Source: Lagopus muta
Lineage: Eukaryota > Chordata > Aves > Galliformes > Phasianidae
Reading direction: 5' to 3'
DNA length: 64,000 bases
NCBI RefSeq assembly: GCF_023343835.1
Contig: NC_064433.1
Coordinates: forward strand, 186,644,277-186,708,276
The position numbers and the translations under genes are program-made. Below, piece by piece: positions 33,101 through 46,944 of this stretch. How positions within the stretch are numbered: position 1 is the first letter of the stretch; every line of letters starts with the position of its first letter. The notes beneath the pieces were generated by a model. The model was not told where the DNA came from, ran no database searches, and saw nothing but the letters and a program-made list of their open reading frames with translations.

Positions 33101-35334
33101 TTTAGACAGTTGTACCATTTGCGCATGCGTTGTGGGTCGTGGGATGAAGATTTTTTGTCTTCCTAGGCACTACTTACAGGCACTACTGCTATTACTACTG
33201 AATGAAGGCACTCATGAGATCTATCCCGGTCTCCACTGTCTTCTGTCTTCTGAGGGTTCATTCAAAAGCAGTTCTTGAAATATTTGTGATTGGGTGCCTT
33301 TCTTTTTTCCAAAAGAATTAAGGGCAGCCTTTCCCAAAGCCACAGTGTCTAGCTTTGATGTAAATGTCAGACTGCCTCAGGTCACTGTAAAAAAAGGTTA
33401 CAGCAAATCATGCTCTGATGCTGGTTTTCAACCTACTAAATATCACAGATGTAATCTCAAAAATTTCACCTGAAAATGTCTGCTAGATTAAAATTGCAGT
33501 TAACTTGAACATAAAAGACTACTGAAATAAAAATTAAAACAGAGATATAAGAAAATATACCCTCTTCTCTGCTGCATTCTACTACAAATACTTTGGCTTT
33601 GCTGAACTTACAGTCAATACGAATGCAGACTTCTGGCTTCTACTTAGTGTTCATCAGATTTGCTGACACAAATTCTGTTGTTTATTTACTAGCACTAAAG
33701 GATAGAAAACAACCAGCTAGAACAAGCAACTCCTTTATAAAATGGTTATTTTCCTCTTTGCCCAAACCATTCTTCTCCATGTGGTTATCAGTCTAGTAGT
33801 AAATTCAGCAGAGTGTGGAGAACAAAGATAGGGATAGGTAAATATTAATACACATGTAAATGATTTACAAAACACTGCTGTTCGTTAAAGATGCTATCCT
33901 ATCCAAATAGTTGTCCATCAAACGTGGAGACTGCTCTTCATAACCCCTCTGTGCTTATATAAATGGGTATAGAACTCTGGTTTATTAGATTATTATAAAG
34001 GGAAATATACTCCTTAGTAGCAGTTTTAAGCTATTTTTTGTTGTTAATATTTCTAGCCCAATCTAAAGCAGATGCATGAGAAGCCCTCTTTTAGCACAGT
34101 TCTATAAAAATTAATTCACATCACTTTTGACAGTCTAGATAATGACTGTTCTAGATAACTCCCAGATAATTCCCATTTATAATTTAATTATAAATGCAAA
34201 ATAAGTCTGTACATGATCAAAGGAAAGAATAATCAAATAGTCATACAGTTATTCATCCATCCCCATTTTCATCTCTTAAGAACTATCAACCAGATAAAGA
34301 ATAGCAGTAGGTTGCTTTTTTTCCTATTTGGAAAATGGAAATTATAAAAATGTTCCAAAGTGTTAATATTATGAAGATCAAAAACAGGTCATTGCTGTCA
34401 CTATAGGAACTTGGTAGTTTTATGAACCACTACATTATCACTTCTTTTTTTCTACTTATATGCAACAACATTGAGACTGCTCCATGGGAACCCTCTAGGC
34501 TTCAGATCACACTCTGCTCTGTTAAAATGTGTAGCAGTTTTGACTTCAGTGGGGTTGGACAATTCACAACTCAGTTTCACAGCTGTAAAATGGAAAGTAT
34601 AATTATACTGTTTGAAAAATCATTTTAAAAGCCTTGAAAACAGAAGATGGCTTTTTTCTAGGAAAAAAAAAAAAAAGGCAGGTTCCTTTCTTCAGCTCTC
34701 CAAATGCTGTTTTTAGATTAGTCATAAACATTTAAGCATGAAGAGTTCTCTTCTGCTATACTTATAAGAAGCTCAATTTATGTGATAAACCCAACAATAA
34801 ATCTGTAATACGTTTGGTTCTTTTTGCTTCTTGTCCTTGTTCTTTTTGTTCCTCCCAATGAGAATCTTATTTTTCATCTGAGATTCATGTATGAAATTTC
34901 AAAAGCCAAAGGGCAATTTGTAGGTGTTGCTTCAGAGAGAGTGGAGAAAAAGCCAGTTTTGCTGCAAAATAAAGACCTGAGGTAACTTTTATCCTTCTCT
35001 TAGTTCCCATTTTCATTTAAAAGTATTGACCATCTGTCCAAATAGGTTTTTTTTTAGGCTTCAATTATGAATGAAAAATGAAAAATGAAAAATTAAACTC
35101 ATCCTTATGTCAACAATATAAGCAATTTTCAAAGAACTGGAAATATTGTGGAAACATTAACCATCCTTGTTAAAGAGGCTTGTTACATTAGTCTTTTATA
35201 AAGCAGCGAGGTGTCTGGCTCACCAACTCTTAGATATTCCCTTCTTCCCCTGGATTATTTACATACTTGTCAATCAAAATATATGTCAGATGGAGCTTTG
35301 AGTAACCCAGACATTTCCATCATCCCACCCAACC
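33101..35334. other. unassigned AT-rich DNA
   Basis: No repeat family or exon recognised. A 14-base A tract lies near 34663-34676 and an ATGAAAA tandem run near 35072-35092. Confidence 0.5.
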
Positions 35335-35523
35335 TGGCCTTGACCATCTCCAGCTGTGAATGCTCCATCCCTGGAGCTGCTCAAGGCCAGGCTGGATGGC
35401 GCCCTGGGAAGCCTGAGCCAGTGCCTAATTTAGAAGTTGACTAGCCTGCTCATGGCAGGGGGTTGGAAATAGATGATCTTTAAGCTCCCTTCCAATACAT
35501 GCCATTCCATGATTCTGTGATCA
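35335..35523 (+). mobile_element. CR1 3' fragment, plus strand
   Basis: Landmarks: GGAGCTGCTCAAGGCCAGGC, TGGATGGCGCCCTGGGAAGC, GGGGGTTGGAAATAGATGATC, TCCCTTCCAATACATGCCATTCC and a closing ATGATTCTGTGA. This is the 'GGC-TTC' type tail, related to the copies at 7546 and 10089. Only the ORF2 terminus and 3' UTR remain. Confidence 0.9.
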
Positions 35524-37063
35524 TAGTATGCAACTCCAGAATGTCCAAATGTTTTATATTAAAATAAAAGGTAATAAAAATGAGAAAAACACATTTTCAA
35601 ATGGAAAAGTATGTATGTATATTACTCCCTCACCACTGACTGTGCCCTCCCTTCTTGCACTTTGTTGCAGCTGCCTGAATAAATTCTGCACAATTCCCTT
35701 TGGTACCAGGGAAATTCCTCCAATTACTTTTGTGTCTTGTCTGTTTATTCTCTGTTTTTGACTGATCTTGCAACATCTTTCTGAGTTCCATCCCATGAGC
35801 TTCTTTACCGGCTCCTTTTGTGGCCTCTGAAACCTATTCAAGCTTGCTAGCTCCCTAGAGGATGGAACAACCTCCCATCCTTATAAAGGTTGACCCTTGA
35901 CCTGGCACTTAGAGGAATTTAAATATTGAGAGCAAAGAGCAGTCTGTTACAAATGTGCAGCTATATTTAACCTTTCCTGAATAGAAAGCAGTTCTTCCTG
36001 AACTATTCCATCTTCATTTATATAGGCACTATGAATAAGTTTATGCATTTGACTCAAATAAGTTAATGGGATGGTTTATGCTGGGATTTCAGCAGGGCTA
36101 TTAGCGACAGACAGTGCCAGGTCTTCATTAAATAGCAGAAGGGAAAAAATTCCTCCAGAGGACAGTTTGGAGAAGGAACATGACTTACATGCTTGAATTA
36201 CCTCTTGGTAGATCTTTTTTCTCTACATTCGAGGCTAGGGAGATAAGCTTTCTAACTTAAGTGTTACATTTAGATGCATGAAGTTCAGTAATGTGATTCA
36301 TAAATTGCTAAAAGTGCAAACAAATATCATGGGAAATGCAACTTCCTTTAAACATACACAATTTTCTAGGTTTTCAAAAGATAAGAGATGTAAGTGGATT
36401 TTGTAACTAGATACCAGAGGTAGATTGATCACATAGTATATTCTTCAACAAAAACAGACTTTCTTTTAAGTGGGAAATTTGATTCCATTTTTCAGTCGAG
36501 ATTTGAATGCCCTACCAGCAATAGAAAAAATAACTCAGTTGGTAGCTTTGTCTCTGCTGTAAATGAGTCAGGCAATTTTCAGAGTCACAAGTACAATCAC
36601 AACAAATGGCAAAAGAAACCACATTCTCCCATGGCCCTTGAAGAAAGCCTTGAGAGACCAAAGGGAGAGAAAGCTGACAAATTTTCACAATACAGTGCTT
36701 GATGAGCTTCAAGATGAACACTGAAATCTTTTCAGGAAAAGGAGGAAACTGGATGATCCCATGCCCAAATGAGAACTCTCACCACTCAGTCCATTCTCAG
36801 ATCTCTAAGAACCTTCAGATGTCTGTAGAAGCCCATTACTAGTTTACTTAATCAATTGCATGTCCAGTGCAGCTGTGCCCAACTAGCAGCACTCTTGGGC
36901 AAAGGAGTGGGTTCAGCCCTTAAAGCAGATCCCCACTTGACAGGAATGGAAGCCAGAGAGAAAAGGCTCCGGAAGCTCCTTGGCATGTACAAACCCTGAA
37001 AGAATCTCTCTGCATGCTGAATTCTTCACAGGTTAGCCAATAAAGGTGATGAGCACTAAGCTA
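35524..37063. other. unassigned DNA
   Basis: No recognised repeat or exon. Two opposed frames at 35528-35841 show no family motif. Confidence 0.5.
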
Positions 37064-37256
37064 CAGAATCATAGAATCGTTTGAGTTGGAAGGGATCCTC
37101 ACAGGGCATCTATTCCAACTCCTGCAATGAACAGGTTGCTCAGAGCCCCATCAGCCTGACCTCAGATGTCTCCAAGGATGGGGGATCCACCACCTCTCTG
37201 TGCAGCCTGTGTCAGTGTCCATCAGTGCAAAAAACTTCTTCCTTATATCCAACCTA
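37064..37256 (-). mobile_element. CR1 3' fragment, minus strand
   Basis: Plus-strand start AGAATCATAGAATCGTTTGA, GTTGGAAGGGATCCTCACAG; landmarks TCAGAGCCCCATCAGCCTGAC, TGTCTCCAAGGATGGGGGATCC and CTTCTTCCTTATATCCAACC. Its 5'-truncated edge passes straight into an AT-rich repeat. Confidence 0.92.
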
Positions 37257-37364
37257 TAATCATATATATTGTATAGGGATACATGTATAATCATATATAA
37301 AGATAATCATACATATTCATAATAATGTATATAATCAAATCTATAATCATATATATTATCAGCA
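37257..37364. repeat. imperfect ATAATCATATATA minisatellite
   Basis: About 108 bases of imperfect units built on ATAATCATATATA (also ATAATCATACATA and ATAATGTATATA). It starts at the last base of the CR1 copy. The unit could have been seeded by the CCTATAATC at the junction. Confidence 0.85.
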
Positions 37365-39372
37365 AAAGCAATGATTTTCAGCCACCTGGAACAGAAAGAG
37401 CTTAGTAACAGAAATGTTTGGAACCGGATGGCTTTTTTTCAACTTCATTTATTCCCTCCTTAATGATAAGATTTTATAAAAACCTTAAGACAATAATGGT
37501 GTGTTTGCAGCAAATAGCTGCATAATTGCTGCATAACATATTTCTTCTTCCTCATTTTCTTAACTTATGTACAGCAACTGAGTCACAGATAAGACTACAT
37601 GCTAAAATTCTCAAAAAAAAAAAAAAAAAAAGAAGATAATTTTAGATATGACAGAAAACAAATGGATGACTCCGAGTGTTTGAGTGTTGCATAACCCAGC
37701 TTTTTATCCTCCTGTGTCCCAGATACAGGTGCAATCCTGCACAACAATTCAACAACAGACCACATCTGAAAGGCTGGCATCTTCCTTGCCAGACATTTGA
37801 TCCTCCTCCAAAAACACACAAAAGCACCAAGGATGTCTATTCACACAGCTCTCAAAGGAACAAACAACTAGCAGAGAGAGCAAACAGCAAATTAAATGAA
37901 TACTTCATTACACATTTTAATTCTTTTATTCCCTAAAGGAGTTAGTAGACCAAAGGCACTTTCACTCTCCCTAATTCAGTCCTCAAGTTTTATAACCACT
38001 TTGAGATGAGAAAGGCAATTTGCATGGAGTTTCTTGTTAACCAATTTGCTTCTTCCAGTGGCTCAGTACACTTGGTCAGTGCACTTCTGGTGAAGTGAAG
38101 CCAGCAAAGCTATGTGGATTTATATGGCAAAAGGATCTGGCTCTATTAGTTTCATGTCTCCAAGGATTTTCTCAGACTCCAGAAACTGCAAAAGAGCATT
38201 TGAAATGGCCATGTTAGGTAACTGAAGACTAATATCAAGCTCTAAAATGGGAAGGTAAAAGGCCTGTCTTCTTTCTTCCTCTCTGTGAGGAAATTTCACT
38301 AAGACCTGAATTTCTGCCCCATGCAGAGGGATTTTGTTCTCTGCAGACTGTCCTCCTTCCAGCCTGTGGCTGCATTGTCCTACAAAACCACTTTAAGCAC
38401 TTCAGCACCTCAGCAAGAGCTAACAAGGAAACCTGCCAGCAGACTAACTCTGATGTTCTACTACCTTGGTGAGTGAAGATATGCAAGAAGAAAAACAACC
38501 TATTCGCTGGCCATTGGCCACCCAGGGAAAGGGACTGTGCAGAGATTTCTCTATCTGCCCCAGTACATCCTGGAGGGATCCACTGGTGAGATGAAAATTA
38601 CAGCTGTGTTGTACCCCAGAGAAAAACAGAAGCTCACCACTCTCCTCCCAACAGCTCTTCTTCAGCTCTAGAGATATTCAGCTGGCAGAAAATAGTGTTT
38701 GTGATTTTCTGCATTAAATAAAGGCTCAATTCCACCTGGTTCCTAACAGTGGATCAGTCTCCCATGAGATAGAATCCAATGCTTTCAGTCATGTGGACCT
38801 CAAAAGGCCAGATCAGAAGGTGAAGCTGGGGTTCTGATTGAGTAGGAATGATCCTCATCAGCAGAAGGAGAACAGGGAACACACGCTTGTGGGAATGGAC
38901 TCATATGTTATCCCTGACAGGAATTTCTGGGAACAAATACATATATTGATAAATAATGTTAGAAGAGTTTAGTTGAAAGAAACTTCTGAAGATCATGTAG
39001 TTGAAATTCAGGGCAAAATTTAAAGCATATTAATAAGGTATTATCCAAATGCTCCTTGAACACCGGCAGGCATGGGGTAACACTTTCTTCTCTATGAAGC
39101 CTAATTCATTGTTTGCACAACCTTAGAATAAATAATTATTTCCTAGTGTTCAGTGTGAGGAGGTTGTTGAGAAAGAGAAATGAAGGGGATCAGAACAGCA
39201 GGAAGGAATGGTGAATATGTCAAGTGTGCTCCATAAACATGCAGGATGTGGGTGGTTCACTGACAATATAGAGAAAAATGCACAAGATGTTTGATGGGAA
39301 GGTGGAGACTCAACGTCTTTGAGCATATCTGCAATCCAACCCAACCTGAGCAGTTGAGATGGCCCTTTGGGA
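37365..39372. other. unassigned DNA
   Basis: Two kilobases without recognised repeats, except a 19-base A tract at 37613-37631. Overlapping frames near 37595-37936 have no identified family. Confidence 0.5.
37613..37631 (+). repeat. 19-base poly(A) tract
   Basis: Homopolymer after AAAATTCTC. No retroposed body recognised upstream. Confidence 0.85.
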
Positions 39373-39709
39373 CTGAGGGTTCGCTACAGCTCCCTGAAAG
39401 GAGGTTGTGGCAAGATAGGAGTTGGCCTCTTATCCCAGGTGACAGTACCAGGATAGAAGTAAGGGCCTTAGGTTGTGCCAGGGGAGGAGGCTCATATTGG
39501 ATATTAGGAAAAAATTCTTCTCAGAAAGAGTGGTGAGGTATTGGCACAAGCTGCCCAGGGTGTTGGTGGAGTCACTGCCCCTGGAGGTGCTTAAGAAACC
39601 TGGAAATGTGGCACTGAGGGACGTGATTTATTTGGCAGTATCAGATAGACAGTTGGACTTGATGATCTCAGAGCTCTTTTCCAAACTAAACGATTCTATG
39701 ATTTTATGT
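39373..39709 (+). mobile_element. CR1 3' fragment, plus strand
   Basis: Starts around the TCCCTGAAAGGAGGTTGTGG block (the LKGGC codons of ORF2), then TATTGGATATTAGGAAAAAA, TTCTTCTCAGAAAGAGTGGT, CAAGCTGCCCAGGGTGTTGG and the tail GATGATCTCAGAGCTCTTTTCC...GATTCTATGATTTTATG. Two frames (39291-39536 and 39473-39724) each read part of the broken ORF2 C-terminus (RKKFFSERVVRYWHKLP is visible in the second), so one indel lies between them. Confidence 0.92.
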
Positions 39710-42667
39710 TGCCAGACCTCTTAAACTGATCATGATGTAATGGAGGAAGGAATCCAAACTACAGCAATTTGTGGGCCAAAATGAAGATGTGCATGCAGGC
39801 TGTACAGAAATGTCCGTGATACCAAATGCTTGTCCAGGGTCATTCGATTTTAAAACAGATCTCCATCCTCTGACTTTGGATTTCATCAAAAAATGCCTTC
39901 TGATGGGGAGTAGAAGTTTCCATTCTTTGGTTTTATTACTGATTATTTTGTCTTCCTTTAAATAAGAAGAAAATGTAACTGTTGAAAGTTTATGGACTTT
40001 TTAGGGCTTCCTCAGTCAGAACACCGCAAGCATTCTTAGTTTCCACAACACAGACATGTGTAATAGGTCATTATGGATCAGACAGTTTTCAAATATAACA
40101 TTATGGTATGAACATTTTATTAATAAAAAACAGCAAATTGGGTTTTCACTATGGAGAGAGACATCCATAAATCAGTCAGTAGATGCTGTAATGTGGAATG
40201 CAGTGTAAAGCAAGAGCCTCAAGAAACAAGAGAAATGAAGAGAATTATGTCAAAACATAGAAAAATAGATGGCAATGGTCATTATGAAGTTTAAATTCCA
40301 GAAACTCATTTAGCATTAAGAGTGTAGGGGCAAGCTACTCACAGAGGCCATGGATTTCCAAGAGAAGTAGCAGCTGTTTAAAACATCCAACTGTAACCAA
40401 CTGGGAGAACAGAAAGTTCAGCACCACTTCAGGAGGTCTGTTTGCTTGACGATAATATGAATTATAAACAAATGTCATAATGGGATGGTTCCCTACAAAA
40501 CTGTACTATTTCTTATAATTTAAAAACAAGTTAAATGGTATTTCTTTTGAGATATTTGTTTAGGATTGACATTTAAACATAGGATATATTATTTTAGTGG
40601 TTCTTCAGACACTTTGTCCTTTAGCTTGTACTTGAAGGATACAGCATCAAAAAACGAATCATGTCTAAATAAGATTGCTGTAGAAAAGATAGCACAGGAG
40701 ATAATTAGGATGCGTCTCTTTCAAGGGCAATTCTTGGTCATGGTACAAGAATGAAAATAGTGTACTTTGAAAACAAAAACAAGCAGAAGCTCCATCTCTT
40801 TCCGTTCCATCCCCACAAATTCCTAATTCCCCATCATTTTGTCCTTTTAAAGTCTGTTGATGTGATTTGCATTAGGACAAGGCTCTCATATAGTCAGTTA
40901 CCACATTTCACTTGTGGAGCATTAATATCTTAAAATACTCCCTTTCTGCTGTTTGGAACTGAGCACAGCCTAAGAAAAAATGGAATACTTCCACAGGATT
41001 TGTCTTCTGGTAACATCCTCCCACAGCTTTAACCTTCATATTCAGCACTGGGATCAGTGTTCAAAGAATCATTTTCTGAATGTGCTCTAAGAATTCATAA
41101 TGTGCTGTAGGCAATTCCCAAAGGAGAAAGACTGGCTGAAACTAACAGATCATCCATTCTACTTTTCACAAGAATTTAGGACCAATTCCTTACAAGCAGT
41201 GTATCACTCAGCACTGCTGTACCTCTCGTGCTCCACAGGCTTTAACGGATGTTCTCACACCACTGTGAAGGTCACACATTGCTCAGTTCTGAGATCCACA
41301 GGAATCGCCTCGAAATGGTGGAAAAAATGACAGCTCATTTGAAAGGAAGTTTGTTATAAGGATGAAGAGTTGCAGACTGCTTTCACTCACCAAAAAAGCA
41401 GCTCAATGCCCTGGCTCAGCCCATCAGAGGAACTTCAAAACAGAAAGAAGGAAATCTGAGTTTCAGGCTTTGCTTCCAGTGTGAATGTCTGATCTATGGA
41501 ACTTCAGCACGTGTTTTTCTTGTTGCTTCTCAATCATGTGACTGTGAGGCCCTGGGAAAACAAGCTCTGCAGAAGAGATCAGGGCCTCACTCAGTCTCTT
41601 AGCTCAGCCAAGAAAGCTGTGTGATCCAGTTGCTTTCAGCAGTTGCTACCGGAACAGAAGAGCTTGTTGAAAAGTAGCTCAGCATGGCACTAGGCATCTA
41701 TCTCACACTTCTTGTTGCTGTCCATCCACTCAGCCGTGACTGCTTGCTCCGATCCCTGCTTCCAAAGTCCTATGTCCTCATTCCAGCTTGGTCATTTGAT
41801 CTCCAGGATTTACCTTCTAATGGAGACAACCTGGCTTTTGGCCTGAACACGCTGTTCCCTCGTGTCTTCTACAGTATCCTGACTGCCCAAACTTTGACAG
41901 CCAGTCTTTGCCACACAATCAGCTTAAAACAAGAGTTGATTTTTCTAGTTCCAAGACTTGGTTTGTCCTTATGAGAATACCTGGCTGTCAACCTTATCCC
42001 TGAGTTTAGCCTGGCGCTAACAATTTTGTGAAATTGCCCAGGCTTCAGATTCTTGCCTTATGATTACTACAGAAAGTCCTCTTTTCCCCTTACCATTAAG
42101 GATTTTTTCGTCTCAAAACACGTCAAAGTCCCATGAAAACAAACTTTCATACATTCATATATCAAAAATGACAGCCCAGGCACAACAATTCTGACAACTG
42201 TTCTGACTAACAATATTGTTACTCTTTCTCAATGATTCAGCTATTTCTACCAATAACTTCTGGCTGGCTTCAAAGAACAAGCAGTCAGAAAACAACAGAT
42301 GTCAGTAATCTCTCAATGCTCACCTGTATATCCCTCTGGACTAACATTATCAACACTTTAACCAACCCACAAATGCAGCACCTCACTCTATCCTACACCT
42401 TTGCATAATTTGCCAGTAGAAAACAGTTCATTTCAAATCAGTCTTTTTTCCATTGGAACATATTTTTTCATACTCAGCAAATCTCTAAGAACAGAAGCTA
42501 AGTCTTTACACTCACCCAACTCTATCTGCAAAGTTGGTGTTTGTACCTGAGACAGCCATATACATCCCCTCTGCATTCTGAAAAAAATAGATTCTTCTGA
42601 ATCTTGACATCTTCTTAAGGATTAAAACTCTCAAAATTAAATTCCACTCATTTCTACACTGCAACGT
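39710..42667. other. unassigned DNA
   Basis: Nearly 3 kb with no recognised repeat. It holds a 96-codon plus-strand frame (41684-41974) with a hydrophobic N-terminus, discussed under findings. Nothing else stands out. Confidence 0.48.
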
Positions 42668-42937
42668 CTAATAATAGGATGAGAGGTAATGGCTGTAAGT
42701 TGCACCAGGGAAGATTAAGGCTGAATATTAGGAAAAAATTTCTCTTAGAAAGAATGGTAAGGTACTGGAACAGCTGCTCAGGGAGGTGGTGGAGTCACAG
42801 TACCTGGAGGTGTTTAAGGAAAGGGTAAGTGTCTCATTCAGTGACATCATTTAGTGGGCATGGTGCTGATGGGTTGACGGTTGGACTAGATGATCTTAGT
42901 AGTCATTTCCAACCTTAATGATTCTATGATGCTATGA
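42668..42937 (+). mobile_element. CR1 3' fragment, plus strand
   Basis: Landmarks: GTAAGTTGCACCAGGGAAGA, GGCTGAATATTAGGAAAAAA, AAGGTACTGGAACAGCTGCT, TTGACGGTTGGACTAGATGATC and TTCCAACCTTAATGATTC...GATGCTATGA. It is one of the 'CCTTAATGATTC' type. The ORF2 C-terminal frame is lost. Confidence 0.93.
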
Positions 42938-45900
42938 AAGATGAAGTCAGCCTTAAGCTCCCAGGTATTACTGAAGCAAAGGGAAATTCCTTACAGTCAC
43001 CATAGACATCCTCTCTTTTGGAATTATAGAATGTCATTTCTAACAAAACAGCAACTATAAGCTAATGGTCACTGTCTAAATACTTTCATCTTATCTGTTA
43101 TTAATGCCTGGGTATGTTTACATAGTCCAATTTCTGTGCAACTTTCTGCTTCCATTTCCCTCTAGGATACATTTGACCTTATGCTGAAGAGTTTTTTGAT
43201 CCAGAAGCCTTCTGAGCAGCCAGATTTTCTCCATTTACTGGATACAGAGACACTACATGTTATTTAAGGCAATTAATATGGCCTGTGCACTAAACTAGGG
43301 GCAGGTGGAATGGTAGTGTGGAAGGATTTTCCTACAAACCCCATACATGGCTGGGGAGGGTGACATTAGTGCATGATATGTAATAGGCACACTACATGTT
43401 TCCATGCATCTACTTAGTCTACTGCTTGGTGTAGACAGAATTATGGAAACTAATACGAAAGCAGCAGCTACTGTAGATTAGAATCACAAGTTTTAGAGAA
43501 CTGCATTATGTCTGAAGATTTGTTAACATAATTTGGTCTTCCACATACTCTTCCATGACCCCAAGAAGATCCGTGTCCTTGTATCCAAAATGAATGTATG
43601 AATGAACTTCTCCTTCAGAATATTGGCAACATGATGAAAAATTCCACTGAAACTGAGGAAAGATGAAAACTAGGACAGTTTAAGTCTTCTGTGGGGTCTG
43701 GGTTTTGCTAGCCTGAAATCCATGTCATCTGTACAGAATGAGTGTAAAAGATGACGTAAATTTTGTGCAGGTGTAAAGGTGTATCTACCAGCAATTGTGA
43801 GCAGAAGTGAGGTACATAAGATGTTTTTCACAAAGTTTTCTCTTTACACTCTTAAATCCCCTGCTGAGAGCTACTCTGAAGTCTCTTATGTCACTGTCTT
43901 TCTCTATTGAAGAGAATATGCATTCACTACGGGTATCCTACTATGCCATTTTAAATTATTTCTTATCTTTAACTTTAGAAGGTTGATTCTATTAATCAGA
44001 ACAAAGGAGAGTGTGACAGCCAGAAGGGGAACAAGGGAAAAGTTGGAATATTTATTGCAGCCATTTGGGGCTCAAGGTATCCCAGTCTTACTTAATATGT
44101 AGACGTGTTGAACGATAAGTGATTTTTTTATCATCATCTTTCAACTCTGATATATAAATAGAGGCATCTATTAATTATAATAACAGATAATATATATGAA
44201 AATGCCTACTTAGCCTCCAGATACGAGAAAATACATTATGCTCCTCAAGGCTGCCCCAAGGGCACCAGTAACTTGTCCTTGTAAAGATATGCATGGCCCT
44301 CCAACTAAAATACTGAGCAGAAAACACTCACTACTTTCTTGAGAGAGCTGCTTCTGAGAGAGCAAGAATACCCAGAGAGTATAGGAGTCAGAACAAATTA
44401 AGAATTAAAACGCTGGAACAGAAGTGGATTTTAACTGTTCATGATGTTATTTCCTTCACAGCAACAATAGGTGCTAATCTACATGCAGCAGCTGGAGCTT
44501 GTTAAGAGGTAATCCAAAAATGGTGTAGAAGCATCGTGGCAGGAGTCTACTTCCTTTGCAAGCTTATGGATCCAGTATGTCAGCCTCTGCTATCTACAGA
44601 TTGCTGTCTACAGTCTTCTGCTAGCTACAGATTTAACCAAACCAGAGAACGTGATCCAGAGTCAGACTCATCTCATGGTCCAAAATTCTTTGTTTTGAAG
44701 GTACTGCTCTCCATAGAGGTGTGGTATTAAGAAGTCAGACTAATTTAAAATGCCAAAGCACAGTCACTGTCCATGAACCCTCTCAGTATTCTTGGTGCAT
44801 CAGAAAACACAATTAGAATTTAATCTAATCTGGTTGAAATCGGACTAAACTGAACCATCCTGCATTTTTCATTGCAAAGAACCCACACATAAGTCATTAC
44901 TGGAGTTAGGTGATAAGTAGCAATGCCTTATGTAATGGTGAGTTCAATGTAAATTTGAGTCTGAAGAGCAGCGGATCATATCCCTCAGTGGTATAAATCA
45001 GTGCACTTTGACTGGCTTTGGCTGTGCTCTGCCAGTTTCTGTTTTCATGCTTTCCTTCCTCAGAGGCCTCTTCTAAGACTTCCTAGAAGTAATGCATGCT
45101 CAAAGTAGAACACAATTTCCTTTTGAAAAATAAAATCTGAGCAGTGAAAAGAAGTTCACCCATTCCTAACTGTTCCAATTGCCTTCACAGACGTACCATT
45201 CATTTTTAATTCAGTTTCTCCAGAGTCAACATTGAAATTCAGTTTGTGGAAATCAAAGTATCTTAATCTGCTAGACAGGGAGCTGCCTGTTACTGAATTG
45301 TTCCCTAAGCAACTACTTTTCAGAAAGCTGCATTCACAACTTGCTTATTCTCCATCCTTCATGTGATTTACAATGTGATGCAATATAAAGCATAAAAAGA
45401 TGAAATCTGTTTCTCAAACATTCACAAACAGATTTTGAAAGTGAATGCTTTCTGCAAGTGTCTATGCTAGTCTGGATATCAGACAGAGATAGAAATTTAT
45501 CGGTGGGTGGGCTTGGTTGTTCTGTTCTGCTGCTTACTAAGTTCTTTTCTTATAGAAAATAAAACATTTGAATCAAGGTCACCACTTCAAATAGACTTTT
45601 TAAAGTTAAATACTACCTGGCTTCACTGTCTTGGTAACAGAAGAAATGACAAGCAGAAATGACATTAATAATAAATATTCTCAAAAGTGAGATGCAGGAC
45701 CTGAATGCAGAAGAGAAACAGCTTGCCACTGCCTCAGTACACCTACCTATAGAAATCTAATCATTAGTCATATTATATTCAGCCATTGAGAGTGTCTCAG
45801 GTGGACTAGAGGTGGGAAAATGATAACAAGGTCTTCCTTCTGTAATCCTAGTCAAGGATCAGAGAATGAATCATTAAAATACCCTTGCTCAGCAAGGCAC

Positions 45901-46944
45901 TGAAGGAAATGTCAAATAGTAATTCAGAGGAGCTGCATATGAAGAAAACAAGTTCTGCCTCCCAATTGCCCCTGAAGTCAGCATTGTTCTGTGATCAGTA
46001 TGAAATATTGAAATGCTTAAGAATTGAAAACTGAATTATGAGGAACTTCACTGTTGACCGACTTGCTCTAAGATATTCATCTTCACAATATCCACATATA
46101 CTTGCCTACAACCAGGATAATGCACTCTGTAGATATAACCTCTTTTTATTCATCCTTTATATGGCCACAGTGCCATTTCTCTACATAACAAACTCCTGGA
46201 TCAGTATCCCAAAACGCAGGACACCACAAGAATTCCTACCTGCAACTTGTAGTGATTCACAGGGAGAAGTAAAGGCAATGAGATGATCTTTTTGCAGTGC
46301 CATACATTCCCTGACATGGGATGGTGCTCCTTACTTCTCTAGTTATAATTTCCATAATTGACTAGTCAAAGAATGAAAACAGGAGGTGATATGACCCATA
46401 GTGATTTTACATGTTTCTTTTCAGAGTTTGTCTTCTCAAAAAATGAGAAAAAATCACTGCTCCCTTTTCCTAAATACTCAGCTGACACCAAAACAGTCAC
46501 TTCATTTTTCTTTGTTCAGGCAGGGTGACAATCAGCAAAGCAGCACAACGCTGTTAAACAACAGGCAGTGGAGCATATATCCCCAAGCCAAATTAACCAA
46601 CCACACATTTCCTTCTGCATGCTATTCATTCTAATACAATACATTATACATTTGCTACAGCATCACAAACGTAATGCATTTATATATGCACACATGTATG
46701 TACACAGCCATTTCCCCCCTGCTCTTTCAGTATGTGTACAAATTACCATCCAGTTTTAGTACGTTCTCAATATGGGGGAATAAGTATATTTACGACCAAG
46801 TACAACTTGATTCATACAAATTACACATTTATTCCAACTGTGACCAGCTTCTCAGTATTCGTTTTATCCAGCATTATTTATCATTTCTCAATCAAATATA
46901 TGCCACGTTTGCCGACAGCTTCTTTCACTACATGTCACTCACAA
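42938..46944. other. unassigned DNA
   Basis: About 4 kb with no recognised LINE or LTR. The only visible structure is a short triple repeat at 44587-44634 (listed). The 46038-46286 frame and neighbours lack family motifs; the many tyrosines and leucines reflect AT-rich sequence. Confidence 0.5.
44587..44634 (+). repeat. three imperfect 15-17 bp tandem units
   Basis: CTGCTATCTACAGATT, GCTGTCTACAGTCTT and CTGCTAGCTACAGATTT follow each other directly. The shared core is CTACAG. Confidence 0.85.
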
